A stretch of DNA of 64,000 bases, taken from assembly GCA_021399435.1 (NCBI GenBank), contig JAJTUP010000032.1, forward strand, positions 558,001-622,000. Direction: 5' to 3'. Numbering within the stretch: the first letter of the stretch is position 1; every line of letters starts with the position of its first letter. This DNA is from Diaporthe sp. PMI_573. Lineage: Eukaryota; Ascomycota; Sordariomycetes; Diaporthales; Diaporthaceae. This document shows, piece by piece, positions 1 to 10,212 of the stretch. The notes under the pieces were generated by a model. It did not search any database. It worked only from the letters and a program-made list of their open reading frames with translations, and was not told the DNA's origin. A program made the position numbers and the translations under genes.

Positions 1-1
1 T

Positions 2-603
2 GAGTTCCAATTGCTATGGGATCACATCTACTGTGTAGGTCGGATTGTGAGAGGCCAAGGTGACTTTGAAAGTGCCAAGGTCTGTTTCGAGCGGTGTTGT
101 GCAATAACTTATGGGGTTCGGCCCTCTAAGGTGATTATTACTCAATGTGCTCTTGCAGACACATACTGTGAGCTAGGTCACCTCTACAGCAGAGATCCCC
201 AGAACTCCTACCTGTCGCAGGCTAAGTCTATCCTTGAGCTTGCTGTTAAGTCTGTTGGGGAAACGAACTCCAAGAGTCGCCGGCGCCTTCTCCTATCTTT
301 GTCTGAGGTATATATCAGACAATCCCAGGTACACGAGGCGACAGCCATCCTGAAAGAACTCTTAACCCTCTTCGACGGGTTGAAATGTCCTGACATTGTT
401 GATCGACTCGGACATGTGCGATTATACATGGCACCAGCTCGCTCATGCCCCTCTGGGCAATCGATGCCATATTGGAAGGAAGCCCTACGCCTAAATAAGG
501 CCTACAACCCATCTGAGGAGGAAGTCTTTACCTGCGCTGTGATTTATTTGAATTTAAGCTGGCTGAGCTACTGCGAAGGGCAATCGGATATGGGACAGGA
601 GAT
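2..603 (+). CDS. TPR-repeat protein, 5'-partial, 3' end cut by hAT-1
   Basis: The frame is open from the first bases of the window, so the true start lies upstream; the first internal candidate codons are not ATG. About 200 codons encode regularly spaced helical repeats with TPR-like spacing (for example GDFESAKVCFERC, LADTYCELGHLY, VYIRQSQVHEATAILKEL). Such arrays often form the C-terminal half of fungal NLR-like or TPR scaffold proteins that bind partners. The coding look ends at about codon 200, where the hAT terminal inverted repeat begins at 604; translation then reads through transposon DNA to a stop at 788-790. I see no continuation beyond the right end of the element at 5398. The gene is therefore probably inactivated or truncated. 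The identity of the missing N-terminus is unknown. Confidence 0.5.
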
Positions 604-873
604 CAGGGTAGGGAATCAATCCACGACTTCCACGGTATTGATCAATATGTTGACTTCAATCCACGTCAACGTCAATCCACGAGACCTATTGTTACGTAAT
701 CAATCCATCCACGGTTGGGGCTCGTGGATTGAGATGTGGATTGACGTGGACGCTAGTCAGGGGTATGGGTACCCTGATATATGTCGTTAATATTTGCTAC
801 GTATCTCTGCGCAAACACTAACAGATCTAATCAGGCAAACGTCGGACGCGTTGTGGCACGTCGCGACGCGTTA

Positions 874-2765
874 CCGTATATACTCGACAAATTCACGATA
901 CCCCCGGTCGCCTAATTAGGCCTAATCTTACCTAGGCTGAAGCTATAGCCACCTTACTAATCTACGCTAGGTTTAGCCCCCCAGAGATGCCCATCACGTC
1001 TCTAACGCGTCGATCTTGAAGTTATTTGTTTACTGCTGGTCTCATGGGTCACAATGCCTCCCCTAGGCCCAATCTCAACCAACATCCTACAAAAAAAGCC
1101 AGGGCCAAAGCCCAAGCCCCTTCATGAGCGAAAAGCTCCTTCATTTAAGCCAGTTACACGGGTAGAACGGTCATACAAGCAGAAAAAACGTGTTGAAGTT
1201 CTTCTATTTCTTTTGAACCACCGTATCCCAGGAACTACTGGAGGTAGAGGTGGCCATTATCGACAAGACCTCCCACCTTCCCAAGATGGCTTCCGTCCTC
1301 CTACACTATTTGAAGCCTCCCAGTTCTTCAAGATCCCTGAAGCAACTATAAGGACTTGGTGGAAAAAGCGGGATCAGCTTGTACGCAAAGAGGATCAACG
1401 AAGGTATCACCCTAGATGGCCAGAGTTGGAAGACAAGCTTTACACCTGTTTTCTTACACGGCGAACAGAAAATAGAATTGTTTCTATCGGCTGGTTTCGA
1501 CGAGAATCAAAAAGGCTATTTAAGGACACCTACCCTGAAAGCGTTCACCTCTGGGTATTCTCTACCGGCTGGTTTAGAGGCTTTCTACATCGACATAGGA
1601 TTTCACATAGAAGGGTTACTAAGAAGGCCACCAAGCTTCCTGCAGAGTACCTTGAAGTTGTGAATAACTTCGTCAAGTTCATTAGACGTATATCTCAACC
1701 AAGAGATTCTCTCTCAGTACCAGTATCAGCACCAGCACCAGCACCAGCACCAGTTGTCAACAACTCACCTCCTCGGCGGTTCTCCAAATCAGCAATCCTA
1801 AGTCTGGACGAAACTCCTATTCCATTTGAGTATAATTCTGGATGTACATATACTTCTACAGGCTCGAAGTCAGTACAGGCAAAAACAGAACGGAGTGGAT
1901 GGGATAAACGACAAGCTACTCTTATTCTCTACATCTCTGCAGATGGCATACAGAGATTCAAGCCGAAGATTATATTCCATGGTACTTCAGGACCTGCAGG
2001 AAGGATATACAATCAGGAATCCTCATCCTACAGTCCTGATGTTACTGTGGAATTCAATCCTATAGCTTACAATAATGAGGAATTATTCGGTAAATGGATT
2101 ACTGAAGAACTAGACGCAGTAGCTAAGGATATGAAGGATTTCCTATTGGTTATGGATGTTGCTAGATTCCATGTAACTGACACTATCAAGCAACAGTTGA
2201 AGGATCTAGGGGTTACTATTGCATTGATACCAGCTGGCTGTACTAGTCTCCTTCAGCCATTGGATACTGCAGTCAACCATCCCTTCAAGCTTTGGCTTCA
2301 GGAATTTACTGACGAATATATGACAGAGAAAGAGAAGGAAAGCCCTGGACATATATGGACAGTCTCTGACATGCGTATAATGACTACCTGGGTAGTAGCC
2401 AGGGCAGTAAAACGTCTGGAAGAAAGGCCAGAGTTGGTTCAGAATGCCTTCATTCACACTGGAATTTCTATTCGTCCTGATGGAAGTCAGGTTAACATGG
2501 TCCGTATCAAGGATATAGAGCCTTCTCAAATCAACTGGGAAGGCTGGGAACGGCTAAGGAACCTACCATGAAGATGGAGTATGAGGAAGTGTCTGTAACA
2601 CCTCTGGAAGAGATGGACCTCTTTGTGAAGGAAGAGGAGGTTCAAGACTGTATTACTGTAGCTTGTTAGTGTATCCAAAACCCTGGCCATGGTGGCTTCA
2701 AACTAGACCAAAATAGGACTAGTCTTAGTGACCGGGGGTATCGTGAATTTGTCGAGTATATACGG
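874..2765 (+). mobile_element. Fot1/pogo-type DNA transposon (Fot-A), apparently complete
   Basis: A perfect 36-bp terminal inverted repeat occupies 874-909 (beginning CCGTATATACTCGACAAATT) and 2730-2765. The element is flanked by TA dinucleotides at 872-873 and 2766-2767, the standard TA target duplication of Tc1/mariner/pogo elements. It is 1892 bp long with one intact transposase gene. Perfect TIRs plus an uninterrupted frame suggest a recent, possibly still mobile insertion. It sits inside hAT-1, directly upstream of the hAT transposase gene, so it is younger than hAT-1 and may have cut off its promoter. Confidence 0.92.
1054..2571 (+). CDS. Fot1/pogo-type transposase (DDE superfamily)
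   Basis: 505 codons starting at ATG 1054, uninterrupted. The N-terminal region (about residues 45-180) has the helix-turn-helix and CENP-B-like DNA-binding layout of pogo transposases (FKIPEATIRTWW, then WFRRESKRLF). A proline/alanine-rich low-complexity linker lies near residues 220-240. The catalytic core shows ILSLDETPIPFEY (first Asp, about residue 252), FLLVMDVARFHV (second Asp, about 368) and SLLQPLDTAVNHPF (third Asp, about 404), giving D...D with roughly 36 residues between the last two. It should cut and paste its own TIRs at TA sites. The related fragment at 19486-19797 belongs to the same broad group but is clearly a different copy. Confidence 0.92.
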   Translation: MPPLGPISTNILQKKPGPKPKPLHERKAPSFKPVTRVERSYKQKKRVEVLLFLLNHRIPGTTGGRGGHYRQDLPPSQDGFRPPTLFEASQFFKIPEATIRTWWKKRDQLVRKEDQRRYHPRWPELEDKLYTCFLTRRTENRIVSIGWFRRESKRLFKDTYPESVHLWVFSTGWFRGFLHRHRISHRRVTKKATKLPAEYLEVVNNFVKFIRRISQPRDSLSVPVSAPAPAPAPVVNNSPPRRFSKSAILSLDETPIPFEYNSGCTYTSTGSKSVQAKTERSGWDKRQATLILYISADGIQRFKPKIIFHGTSGPAGRIYNQESSSYSPDVTVEFNPIAYNNEELFGKWITEELDAVAKDMKDFLLVMDVARFHVTDTIKQQLKDLGVTIALIPAGCTSLLQPLDTAVNHPFKLWLQEFTDEYMTEKEKESPGHIWTVSDMRIMTTWVVARAVKRLEERPELVQNAFIHTGISIRPDGSQVNMVRIKDIEPSQINWEGWERLRNLP

Positions 2766-2834
2766 TATAACGCCTGAACCCGAATGTCTCCTCCTTTACT
2801 CGATTCATACGCTCGGTGAACCTTCAACTTCGAG

Positions 2835-5189
2835 ATGGCGGACTTACCTCTTGACCCTGAACTACCGACCAACAACGAGGGGCATGCCGAGGTCCCTCGG
2901 CGTTCTCTAGATCCAGACCCTGAACTCCGCCAGCCTTCTACTTGGGCACCAACAAGTGATGAGGAGCGGAGAATCTTCCGCGTCTGGAAGGGATTTACGT
3001 TGGCCGAGCGCAGCAAAGATACCCTATCATGGGTATGGAACTACGGGGTCGAGATTCAATCCAAAACATCCCGACGATGGATCTGTATGCCATGTGTGCG
3101 CCAGAAGACCCCCACGCCACAGTCATACGAATCCAAAGGCACCCAAAACGCTGAACTCCACCTCTGGAAAGCTCACGGCTACTGGGATCCATCAGGACGA
3201 CGATCAACACCATCAGAGAAGAAAGGAGGCAAGAGGGTTCTTGCTTCTATTTCGGACTTCATGAGCCTCAAACGTTCCGATCCAAAGGAGCAAGCGCTGG
3301 CCAATAGCTTGATCAAACGCTTCGATCGAGGAGAGTTCCAGAAGCTCATTGTCAACTGGATAGTCGAAAGCCAGCAATCGTTCAAGCAGGTTGAACACCC
3401 TCGATTGCAACAGATTTTCGAATACCTCAATCCGGCGGTCAAGGTTACGAGTGCGCACATTTCGGCGAAGACTGTGCACAGACTGGCGGTTCAACAATTC
3501 GAGCGATATCATGGCACGGTCCAGCAGGTCTTGAAGAGGTCGTCGGGTCAGATCCACATTGCCTTTGACGGCGCAAAGACTAGGAATCGTCACGCGTTAT
3601 GTGGCGCGACGGCTGTCTTCAGAGACCACGAGAATCAGCTCCAAAAAGTTGTGCTCGGCATTCCGGAGCTGGTAGAACGACATACTGGCGAGAACATTGC
3701 CGCCGAGATCCTCGAGATCATTAGGTCGTTTGGCATCGAGGACAAGGTCGGTTACTTCACTCTCGACAACGCAGCAAATAATGAAACGGCAATGGCAGAG
3801 ATTGCAGAAGAGCTGAAGTTCGACCCGGTTCAACGACGAGTTCGATGCATGGGACACATCCTTAACCTTGTTGTTAAATCCCTTCTCTTTGGAAAGGATG
3901 TTGATGCGTTTGAGAAATCTCTCGTCGAGGAGGAGCCTTTGGCGAGAGCAACCCATGACCAGTGGATGCGGAAGGGTCCTGTCGGGAAAGCGCATAACTT
4001 CGTCGTTTGGGTCCATCGGGCCGACTTACTGACTCAGTTGCTTCGTCAACTGCAACGAGACTCATTTGCAGCTTCTGGCGAGCCTGAAAGTGGAAAGCAA
4101 CGGCCAGTTGACGTTGTCCTTGACAACGATACTAGATGGTTGTCCCAATACTACATGATAAAACGAATGCTTCGCTTGCAGCCCGTCTACGAAGAATTCA
4201 TCGCCAAAGCCAAGCGGCTATTCCGAGACGCTCGGAAAGGTGAGGGTGGACAGAAGCTTCCTCCCTGCCTCGAGGAGTCGAGCTTCATCAACGAGAGCGA
4301 TTGGGCGGTGCTGAGGACATTTGATGAGATACTCTCTGATTTCCACGTCGTTGTGCAAGTACTTCAGGGAGACGGACAGTCGCGATGTCGATCGTCTGGA
4401 GTTAGGGAAGCTTTTGGTTCCATGACTGATGTGCTGGAGGCGTTCGAATTTCTACTTGGGAGGCTCGAGGACGCAAAATCGCGTATTGAGAGGCATCCTG
4501 AACCGGAGCAATTCTGTGTCAATATCAACCTTGGCTGGAAGAAGCTCGATAAATATTACAATACTTTGAGGGACTCGCCAGCATACTACGCCGCCGCCGC
4601 CTTGCATCCTAGCCTACGATGGGACTATTTCGACGAGGTTTGGGGTCAACAGCATCCAGGTTGGGTCGATGAAGCGAAGGAAATCGTACAACGTCTTTGG
4701 GATACGGAATACAGAGACCTACAGATCACAGTCACCTCTCCTGAAGGTCCGGTTGTGAAGAGGCGAAAGACGACTTTGTCCTCCTTTGATCGGTATCGCA
4801 ACCGATACCGTCAAAGCCAACCGTCCGCTGCTCAAGCGGATGAATATATCCGCTGGCAGGCCAGTGTGTCTGGGAGCGACAAGGACGTCGCAGACCCAGT
4901 TGAGTATTGGGTCCTCAAGAGGTTTGAGTATCCAAGGCTATCTCGAATGGCTCTTGACGTCATGACAGTGCCGGCCATGAGCTCGGAGTGCGAGAGACTG
5001 TTCTCCGCCACCGGGTTGATGGTCACGCCCCTCCGAAACCGCTTAGACGCCGGGACGATTGGACTAATCCAAACGCTGCGATCTTGGTTACGCGCAGGCA
5101 TTATCGAAGATGTCGATAGCATACTGCTTGACGATACAGCGTTACAGGAGGCTGTTGAACGGGCTGGCTTGGAGGAGCGCCAGGAGTAA
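2835..5189 (+). CDS. hAT family transposase (hAT-1)
   Basis: 784 codons from ATG 2835, no internal stops. In order: a BED-like zinc-binding segment (CMPCVRQK ... AELHLWKAHGY, about residues 80-115), an RNase H-like core with HIAFDGAKTRNRHALCG (first catalytic Asp), DKVGYFTLDNAANNETAM (second Asp), RCMGHILNLVVKSLL, LDNDTRWLSQYYMI, and the C-terminal hAT dimerisation region (YPRLSRMALDVMTVPAMSS, then ECERLFSATGLMVTPLRNRL). It is the transposase of the surrounding element. The decayed copy at 15464-17262 is a close relative sharing most motifs. The intact frame shows relatively recent activity, although its leader is now occupied by Fot-A. Confidence 0.93.
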   Translation: MADLPLDPELPTNNEGHAEVPRRSLDPDPELRQPSTWAPTSDEERRIFRVWKGFTLAERSKDTLSWVWNYGVEIQSKTSRRWICMPCVRQKTPTPQSYESKGTQNAELHLWKAHGYWDPSGRRSTPSEKKGGKRVLASISDFMSLKRSDPKEQALANSLIKRFDRGEFQKLIVNWIVESQQSFKQVEHPRLQQIFEYLNPAVKVTSAHISAKTVHRLAVQQFERYHGTVQQVLKRSSGQIHIAFDGAKTRNRHALCGATAVFRDHENQLQKVVLGIPELVERHTGENIAAEILEIIRSFGIEDKVGYFTLDNAANNETAMAEIAEELKFDPVQRRVRCMGHILNLVVKSLLFGKDVDAFEKSLVEEEPLARATHDQWMRKGPVGKAHNFVVWVHRADLLTQLLRQLQRDSFAASGEPESGKQRPVDVVLDNDTRWLSQYYMIKRMLRLQPVYEEFIAKAKRLFRDARKGEGGQKLPPCLEESSFINESDWAVLRTFDEILSDFHVVVQVLQGDGQSRCRSSGVREAFGSMTDVLEAFEFLLGRLEDAKSRIERHPEPEQFCVNINLGWKKLDKYYNTLRDSPAYYAAAALHPSLRWDYFDEVWGQQHPGWVDEAKEIVQRLWDTEYRDLQITVTSPEGPVVKRRKTTLSSFDRYRNRYRQSQPSAAQADEYIRWQASVSGSDKDVADPVEYWVLKRFEYPRLSRMALDVMTVPAMSSECERLFSATGLMVTPLRNRLDAGTIGLIQTLRSWLRAGIIEDVDSILLDDTALQEAVERAGLEERQE

Positions 5190-5406
5190 GGCAATAGAAA
5201 GTTTCGGCGACGGGTTCCCGAATTGCCCGATTAGGAAATCCGAGTTAATGTGACAGGGGTCTTCCACGGGTTCAATATTATGGACATCAATCCACAGATG
5301 GCTTCGTGGAAGTCAATCCACGAGCACTTTGCTGAGTAAGCCGTCAATTCCATCCACAAAGTCGGATATTGACGTGGATGGATTGATTCCCTACCCTGCT
5401 CATGCC

Positions 5407-5781
5407 TCATGCAAGCCTCGCTCCTGCTGTCTGTATCCAAGCCGGCAGGCTGATACAGTCTCCCGTACTTAATGTACAGCGGAATGCACACAGCCTGAGC
5501 TCTCTGCAATGGGGCGTTGGCTCCGCAACGTCCCCGGCCGTTGTGTCCCAGTCGCTGAAATGGTCCCGTGGCTGAGAACCGCAACGAACAGCGCCGCTGC
5601 GGTACTGAAAGCGCCAAATCTGGGTTGGTGAAGCGCCGGCATCAGAAGACGCGACGCGCCAATAGTAGACTTCACCGTCGGGGAAAAGGGCCCATTTCCA
5701 GCGAGGCGCAGAGGATTGTAGAGCTGGGTCGGGCGTAAGCACATCGGTGCTGTTGTCACTCTGACTACTGTCCTCGCCCAC
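5407..5781 (-). CDS. hypothetical protein fragment next to the hAT-1 right end
   Basis: Minus-strand frame of 124 codons from ATG 5781; the same frame stays open upstream to about 5855 through an acidic stretch. A compact segment (PRWKWALFPDGEVYYWR, residues 26-42) looks protein-like, while the last 50 residues are less convincing. It ends within 10 bp of the right TIR of hAT-1, so its 3' end may have been lost to the insertion. No family recognised. The opposite strand also has a coding-like frame starting at 5817, so at most one is likely real in the small overlap. Confidence 0.25.
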   Translation of the reverse strand: MGEDSSQSDNSTDVLTPDPALQSSAPRWKWALFPDGEVYYWRVASSDAGASPTQIWRFQYRSGAVRCGSQPRDHFSDWDTTAGDVAEPTPHCRELRLCAFRCTLSTGDCISLPAWIQTAGARLA

Positions 5782-5816
5782 CTCTAATCCTTGCTCTTCC
5801 TTGTCCTCCTCTTCAG

Positions 5817-6251
5817 GATGATCAGAAATTCTTGCGATTCTGGCGAGGCCTTATGCTGTGAAACGGCTTTTTTTATTACACCAAGAGTCTCTGTGTCGAA
5901 ATACCTTTCAATTCCGCAAGAGACAGCATCCTTACACTATTCGATCCAATCATCAGCGGAACGCAAACTCAACTACAGACCATCGACCTGAACTTCGTCA
6001 AGGCACATGGTATCCTTTTTATCAGAAGCAATACGGACGAGAAGGACAACGCGCTTCCCAAATCTCGCCATGAGGCGAGCGAAGATGCTACTTTGTTTGG
6101 CAAAGAAGGGTCCATGCTACGCTGCTTAACCGCCGGCAGTACAGAAACATTCGACCAAGGCACCAAGAGTCCGATCACAGAGAACGACGATGGTGACACG
6201 GCAGCTACGGATGATGATGTCTCAATGCTCACTGAGAACGCGGACTCTTGA
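5817..6251 (+). pseudogene. coding-like exon with one in-frame stop, family unknown
   Basis: Immediately after a pyrimidine-rich tract ending TTCAG (a plausible 3' splice site at 5816) a plus-strand frame reads DDQKFLRFWRGLML, meets a TGA at 5859-5861, then stays open to a TGA at 6249-6251 for another 129 codons (segments such as DSILTLFDPIISG and NFVKAHGILFIRS, ending in an acidic, serine/threonine-rich tail). No ATG opens it, so it would be a terminal exon. The lone TGA suggests decay (CGA to TGA would be one C-to-T change). I cannot name the family. Confidence 0.35.
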
Positions 6252-6437
6252 GACCATCCGTTTGTGAATATGGGTCAACTTCTGCAATCCCGCAACAGGA
6301 CAAAGAACCCAAAGACAGCTTGATGAAGCCAAACAAGCGACAAATACTACCTATGCCATGGCATAATCTTGACGGTAAAGGCAGGGATCATTGTAGAATC
6401 AGCCAACGTAGTACTCTAGAACAGATTCAATAGAGAA

Positions 6438-6674
6438 TTAAAAGCAGACGCAGGAGATCCCCGCGCGCAAGGGGAACGTCTTTTCAACCTTTTCGCACCA
6501 CTCATGAACAATCTTCCTCCCGTAGTCAGTCTCTTCCAGGTGTTTTTCGTGGACAGACCTTCCATCTGTCAGCACATAAAGATAGCCCTGTCCGATCTCT
6601 CTAGGTGGCCCTCTGCCGATGACAGCCACCTGGTTTTGTTCGGCATCAGGACTGCTGTCCCTCCACTGCTCCAA
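6438..6674 (-). CDS. hypothetical small protein
   Basis: 78 codons from ATG 6674. It has a mixed, protein-like composition with a possible beta segment (VAVIGRGPPREIGQGYLYVL) and a basic C-terminus, but no motif I recognise. No splice sites were needed to read it. It stands alone between gene relics, so it may itself be a fragment. Confidence 0.25.
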   Translation of the reverse strand: MEQWRDSSPDAEQNQVAVIGRGPPREIGQGYLYVLTDGRSVHEKHLEETDYGRKIVHEWCEKVEKTFPLRAGISCVCF

Positions 6675-7276
6675 AGTTACGATATTGCTGCTCTAGACTG
6701 AGGCATTTAGCGGAGGTCGTTATAAACCTAAGGTTCGTCTTCATACCTTGGTCATATTTTCCGCGGGCCTGTACGTGTGAATTGTCGCTGCCATTTCGGG
6801 TGTTTTCAGGTCGACGCCAGGCCCTCCGCTAATCAGCCTGTTAGCTGGCACTCGAGGCCCTGGTAATAGGAGAGGGGTGAACTAGGTCTGCGTACTAAAA
6901 CACCACAAAGTGGCCTGTGTGTGTGCTGTATAGTGTACTTTCCAGAGTGCTGCAATATGTACTTTAAGTTTCTGACTATGGGGCACTCTATGTTTTGTAA
7001 AAACAAATGTCTTTAAGAGAATATAATTAACAGGCAGTCTTTAGAAGATGGGTGTGGCGGTTGACAAATCAGGGTCGCGGCGGGAAAGGATTGTGCATGA
7101 TAGTTTCGGCGGGGTTTTTAGTGGTTTTAACTGAAATTTTGTGTCGCGCGACCAGGCACGGGGCACGTGGCAAGCGGCGCCGAAGGTTGCCGTGCCGCCG
7201 TGCCTACAAATAGGCCCATGGGCGGCCCTTTTGATCCTCCTGCAAGATTCAGTCTATCGTCAAAGCGATAGCTGTA
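6675..7276. other. intergenic, no gene recognised
   Basis: No long coding frame, TIR or LTR border recognised. The stretch around 7004-7035 is AT-rich. The minus-strand phosphotransferase relic begins just to the right. Confidence 0.4.
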
Positions 7277-8219
7277 CTACTGGTGAATTAATACGTTGCC
7301 CACCACGTCTACGCCTTGTGCTTGCTTGCCTAGCTCTCCATTGTGACATTTTGTTTCAAATTCTGCTATGTAGAATACTTGACAATAAAGGATTCTTATG
7401 GAGCTGTCGGTGTGGCGGACCATTTGTATCCCACAGGTATACTGTTCTTGTGGGTTCATTTGTCGGGGTACTGTTGTCAGAAACCGCGGGGCATCGATCC
7501 ACTCCCACGGTACTGTATGTGCGCCTTCCCAGTCGATGACTCCTAATACCTCGAATTTCTTTGTTACTACAATATTGCTGTGATAGAGATCTGGGTGGCG
7601 GATTGGAAATGGTACTTCAGTAGTGAAGTATTTACCGGTAATAGCAAGTTGTGCAAGCCGGCCTGGCAGTTTATCAATCCCTTTGAGGATTTCGGTAAAG
7701 GAGGTACCATAGCACGGATGGCTTTTTCGTCTATGGGAACCTGACGCGGGCAGCCCACGCCTGGATAAATAATGCCGCTGTGTTGAATGGTCCGCCAAGA
7801 CCGGGAATGAGCCCGAGTATAAAATTGCCGCTCGTATCGCGGGAAACGGCGCCAATTTGTGGGAGGCGCGCCGAGGCGATTTGGACCTACATACGCATCG
7901 CAATTCAGTCTATTCTCTCGTTAAAATTTTGAGATAACGTGCTCCAACCTACATGTGCCGCAGCTGTGGAGTTGTAGAATGTCTGACGGAACTGCCGCGG
8001 GATGAGGGCACCTTGGGCCCCATCCGTGTAGAGTCGACTTTCATCAAAGGCTATATTGCCGGGAAGCAACTCGAGCAGGGAAAAGGCGACGCCTGTTGAA
8101 TTTCCATCGTCTGTTGGCCGGTCTGGCCCATCCAGCCGGACCTGAGAACTTAGCTCAGACCTGCTAATTAGGGCCATTACAGTTTTGTAAACCGCATTTA
8201 CGTCTCTCTTATAATACAC
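7277..8219 (-). pseudogene. APH-type (aminoglycoside phosphotransferase-like) kinase pseudogene
   Basis: Read on the minus strand, pieces of one fungal APH-family protein lie in order but in different frames. The N-terminal piece (8219 to 7905) contains LLPGNIAFDESRLYTDG and IPRQFRQTFYNST. Then come frame-shifted middle pieces, and a C-terminal piece with the catalytic-loop motif PFPIRHPDLYHSNIVV (HxDxxxxN type) and GVIDWEGAHTVPWEWID (metal-binding Asp with the usual WEGA). Known family members phosphorylate small molecules or proteins with ATP. Frame breaks between the pieces mean no intact protein can be read. It is one of several kinase-like relics in this window. Confidence 0.72.
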
Positions 8220-8227
8220 TAACTAAT

Positions 8228-8578
8228 TTAAGTTTCATGCTCTACACCGTCTTCGTGGAGTAAATCACACTCCGGCACGTTAGCCGCCGGGTTAACATCA
8301 AATGACACCAACAGTTTATGAGGAACCCTTAGCTCTTGCCCTGCTGTGCCAGATTTGAAGATACCACGAGTCAGAAGAAACATCATCTCTTGAATTCTGG
8401 TACTATCTTCTTCAGGATTTTCACTTTGTAGCTGCTTTATAACTGTCTTAATGAATTTGATCATCCTTTCAATTGCAGCATTATCTACTTCCGGATATAA
8501 ATTTTGTACCTCCTCGTTAACCGTTAGGGTGATTTGGTGGCCGGCATAGCTGCTGTATGGAGTTTGTGAGCGAGACAT
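8228..8578 (-). CDS. hypothetical protein, 116 codons
   Basis: Starts at ATG 8578 and ends eight bases before the APH relic begins. Contains an amphipathic helical centre (ERMIKFIKTVIKQLQSENPE) and ends in an acidic tail. No family recognised. Because it directly precedes the APH pseudogene in the same orientation it could be a displaced upstream exon of that gene. Confidence 0.4.
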   Translation of the reverse strand: MSRSQTPYSSYAGHQITLTVNEEVQNLYPEVDNAAIERMIKFIKTVIKQLQSENPEEDSTRIQEMMFLLTRGIFKSGTAGQELRVPHKLLVSFDVNPAANVPECDLLHEDGVEHET

Positions 8579-9142
8579 ATTAGCGTATTTGGCACTAGTC
8601 TGACTTTTCCCAGGCTGGTTCTAGGGACAGGTCACTCTCATATTAGGCCAGAGTGTGCTAACCGCTGCTACTGCTTCATCCCAGTCGTTCTAAGCACCAT
8701 CAGAGCTAACTAACTATTAGCATACCCCCGAAATGGTCTATCTGTACAAACGTACGAGATTTTGACAGCATTTAGGGCAAGATGCTTTGCTTTCAACAGG
8801 ATTGTGTAGACGACGAGATCATATGGCTTTTGGTCTGTCTTACACCGATTACTATGATTGTGTGTAAAGCGGGTTGCGCCATTTCAGAGAAGGCCAGAGC
8901 TGTCCCCGTTTTGCTATCGGCTACAAATATCTACCTCCACAATATGGCAAGCGCGCCCAAGATATATTTCACAATCAAACGCGTCACGTAACATGCAAAA
9001 AGAAAGTTTGGTGACACGGCCTGCAAAAAGCAATTGCGCATAGCGGGCACTCTTGGCCTAGCAGGCTCTCAACGTTGATTGGTCCTGGCTACAGATGTGG
9101 GGCATATCCAAATAATCAGATATCCAAATAAATCTGGGCTCT
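8579..9142. other. intergenic, no gene recognised
   Basis: Only short frames without protein-like runs. No element borders recognised. Confidence 0.4.
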
Positions 9143-9258
9143 CCGATTTGATTTGATTTGAGTCAGCGCAGGGGCAATTTGATTTGATTTGATTTGGATA
9201 AATTTGATTTGATTTGAATAGATTTGGATCTGATTTATTTGTTTGCAAGTCTGATTTG
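9143..9258. repeat. imperfect (GATTT)n low-complexity repeat
   Basis: Runs of GATTTGATTTGATTTG recur with short interruptions, giving a T-rich strand bias. This could be an expanded subterminal repeat of an otherwise lost DNA transposon or a simple-sequence expansion; neither can be decided from the sequence. Confidence 0.8.
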
Positions 9259-10212
9259 GACTATTAGGAGCGCTGAGCGAGGCTGTCCTCCCTTATCGTT
9301 GCTAACAAACCTTCGTAAAACACATGCTACAATACTGTAGCTAAGAACCAATGAAGACTGACGCACTGTAGACACCGAGTCGCAAGATATTCGAGGATGG
9401 GAGCTTTAAACTTATTTGAGCCCCAGTGGTCGCCACGTTCATCAATGCGGCATCCCTGGGCTGTCGTTATACGTTATATAAACACCCCAGGCGTTAGTGT
9501 CGTGGCGGTCAGGTTGGGTGCAACGTGGCTCGTCTCTTGTGATAGTCGACTTCGGCGCATACAAAGTAAATGACATGGTTCATTTTCAATACCAACATTT
9601 GAGAAACTGGTACGAATGGTACGAGTCGCTCAGGTCATCTGTCTCATCCTCAGGGTTGTGGGTTCTGGTCATTGCTTCCACTCTGCATGGAGATGTATAT
9701 TTACCAATATTTCCGGGGAGCGAACTATTCTGAGGAATCGACAATTAAGCTCATACCTGAGTAAGGACGCACTTCCAACCCAGCCTACAGCCCTTTGCCT
9801 CCCTATGGGATAAGACCGACTATGTAATGAAGTGTACAATGGAATGCCCTCAAACAAATCACACTGCCGTTTTCAATGCCGTTTTGATAAGCGCTAACGC
9901 ATCATCTACCAACAATGCGTCCTGTCCTTCCTGCCCAGGCTCGAACATCAAACACTCTATCTTTAGTCCCTCCGAAGAACTATCTGGTTGCTGTCTGGAA
10001 TGGTTTGCTCCAAGCGACTTTGATCGAAGTCTGCTTCGAGGATCTCCGTTTCGTATGGAAATTTTTAAACACGTCGGTGAAGGCAGCCAAGGAAGTGAAC
10101 CAACTCACAATACTGGAGAGCTCTAGCCGCCTCGACATGCTTCTTCCGCTGACTAAGAACAATAGCGGGTCATAACCTGGTGCCTCGCCCGCCTAAGTCG
10201 TTTATCTGGTTC
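9259..10212. other. intergenic with possible promoter, no confirmed gene
   Basis: A TATATAA box lies at about 9474-9480 and is followed by short overlapping plus-strand frames (9497-9733, which lacks an ATG start, and 9915-10175). None shows a recognisable motif. A spliced small gene is possible. Confidence 0.3.

Larger units (their letters stand above)
604..5398 (+). mobile_element. hAT transposon (hAT-1) containing a nested Fot1/pogo element
   Basis: Terminal inverted repeats of about 20 bp: the left end begins CAGGGTAGGGAATCAATCCA at 604 and the right end is its complement, ending ...CCCTACCCTG at 5398, with one or two mismatches inside. Many short subterminal ATCCAC/GTGGAT motifs follow in both orientations (604-770 and 5260-5395), the usual binding-site layout of hAT transposases. 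The interior holds an intact hAT transposase (2835-5189) and a separate Fot element (874-2765) inserted 68 bp upstream of the transposase ATG. The 8-bp flanks (CAGGAGAT on the left, CTCATGCC on the right) do not match, so no target duplication survives. hAT calls rest on TIR sequence, subterminal repeats and the protein. Confidence 0.85.
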
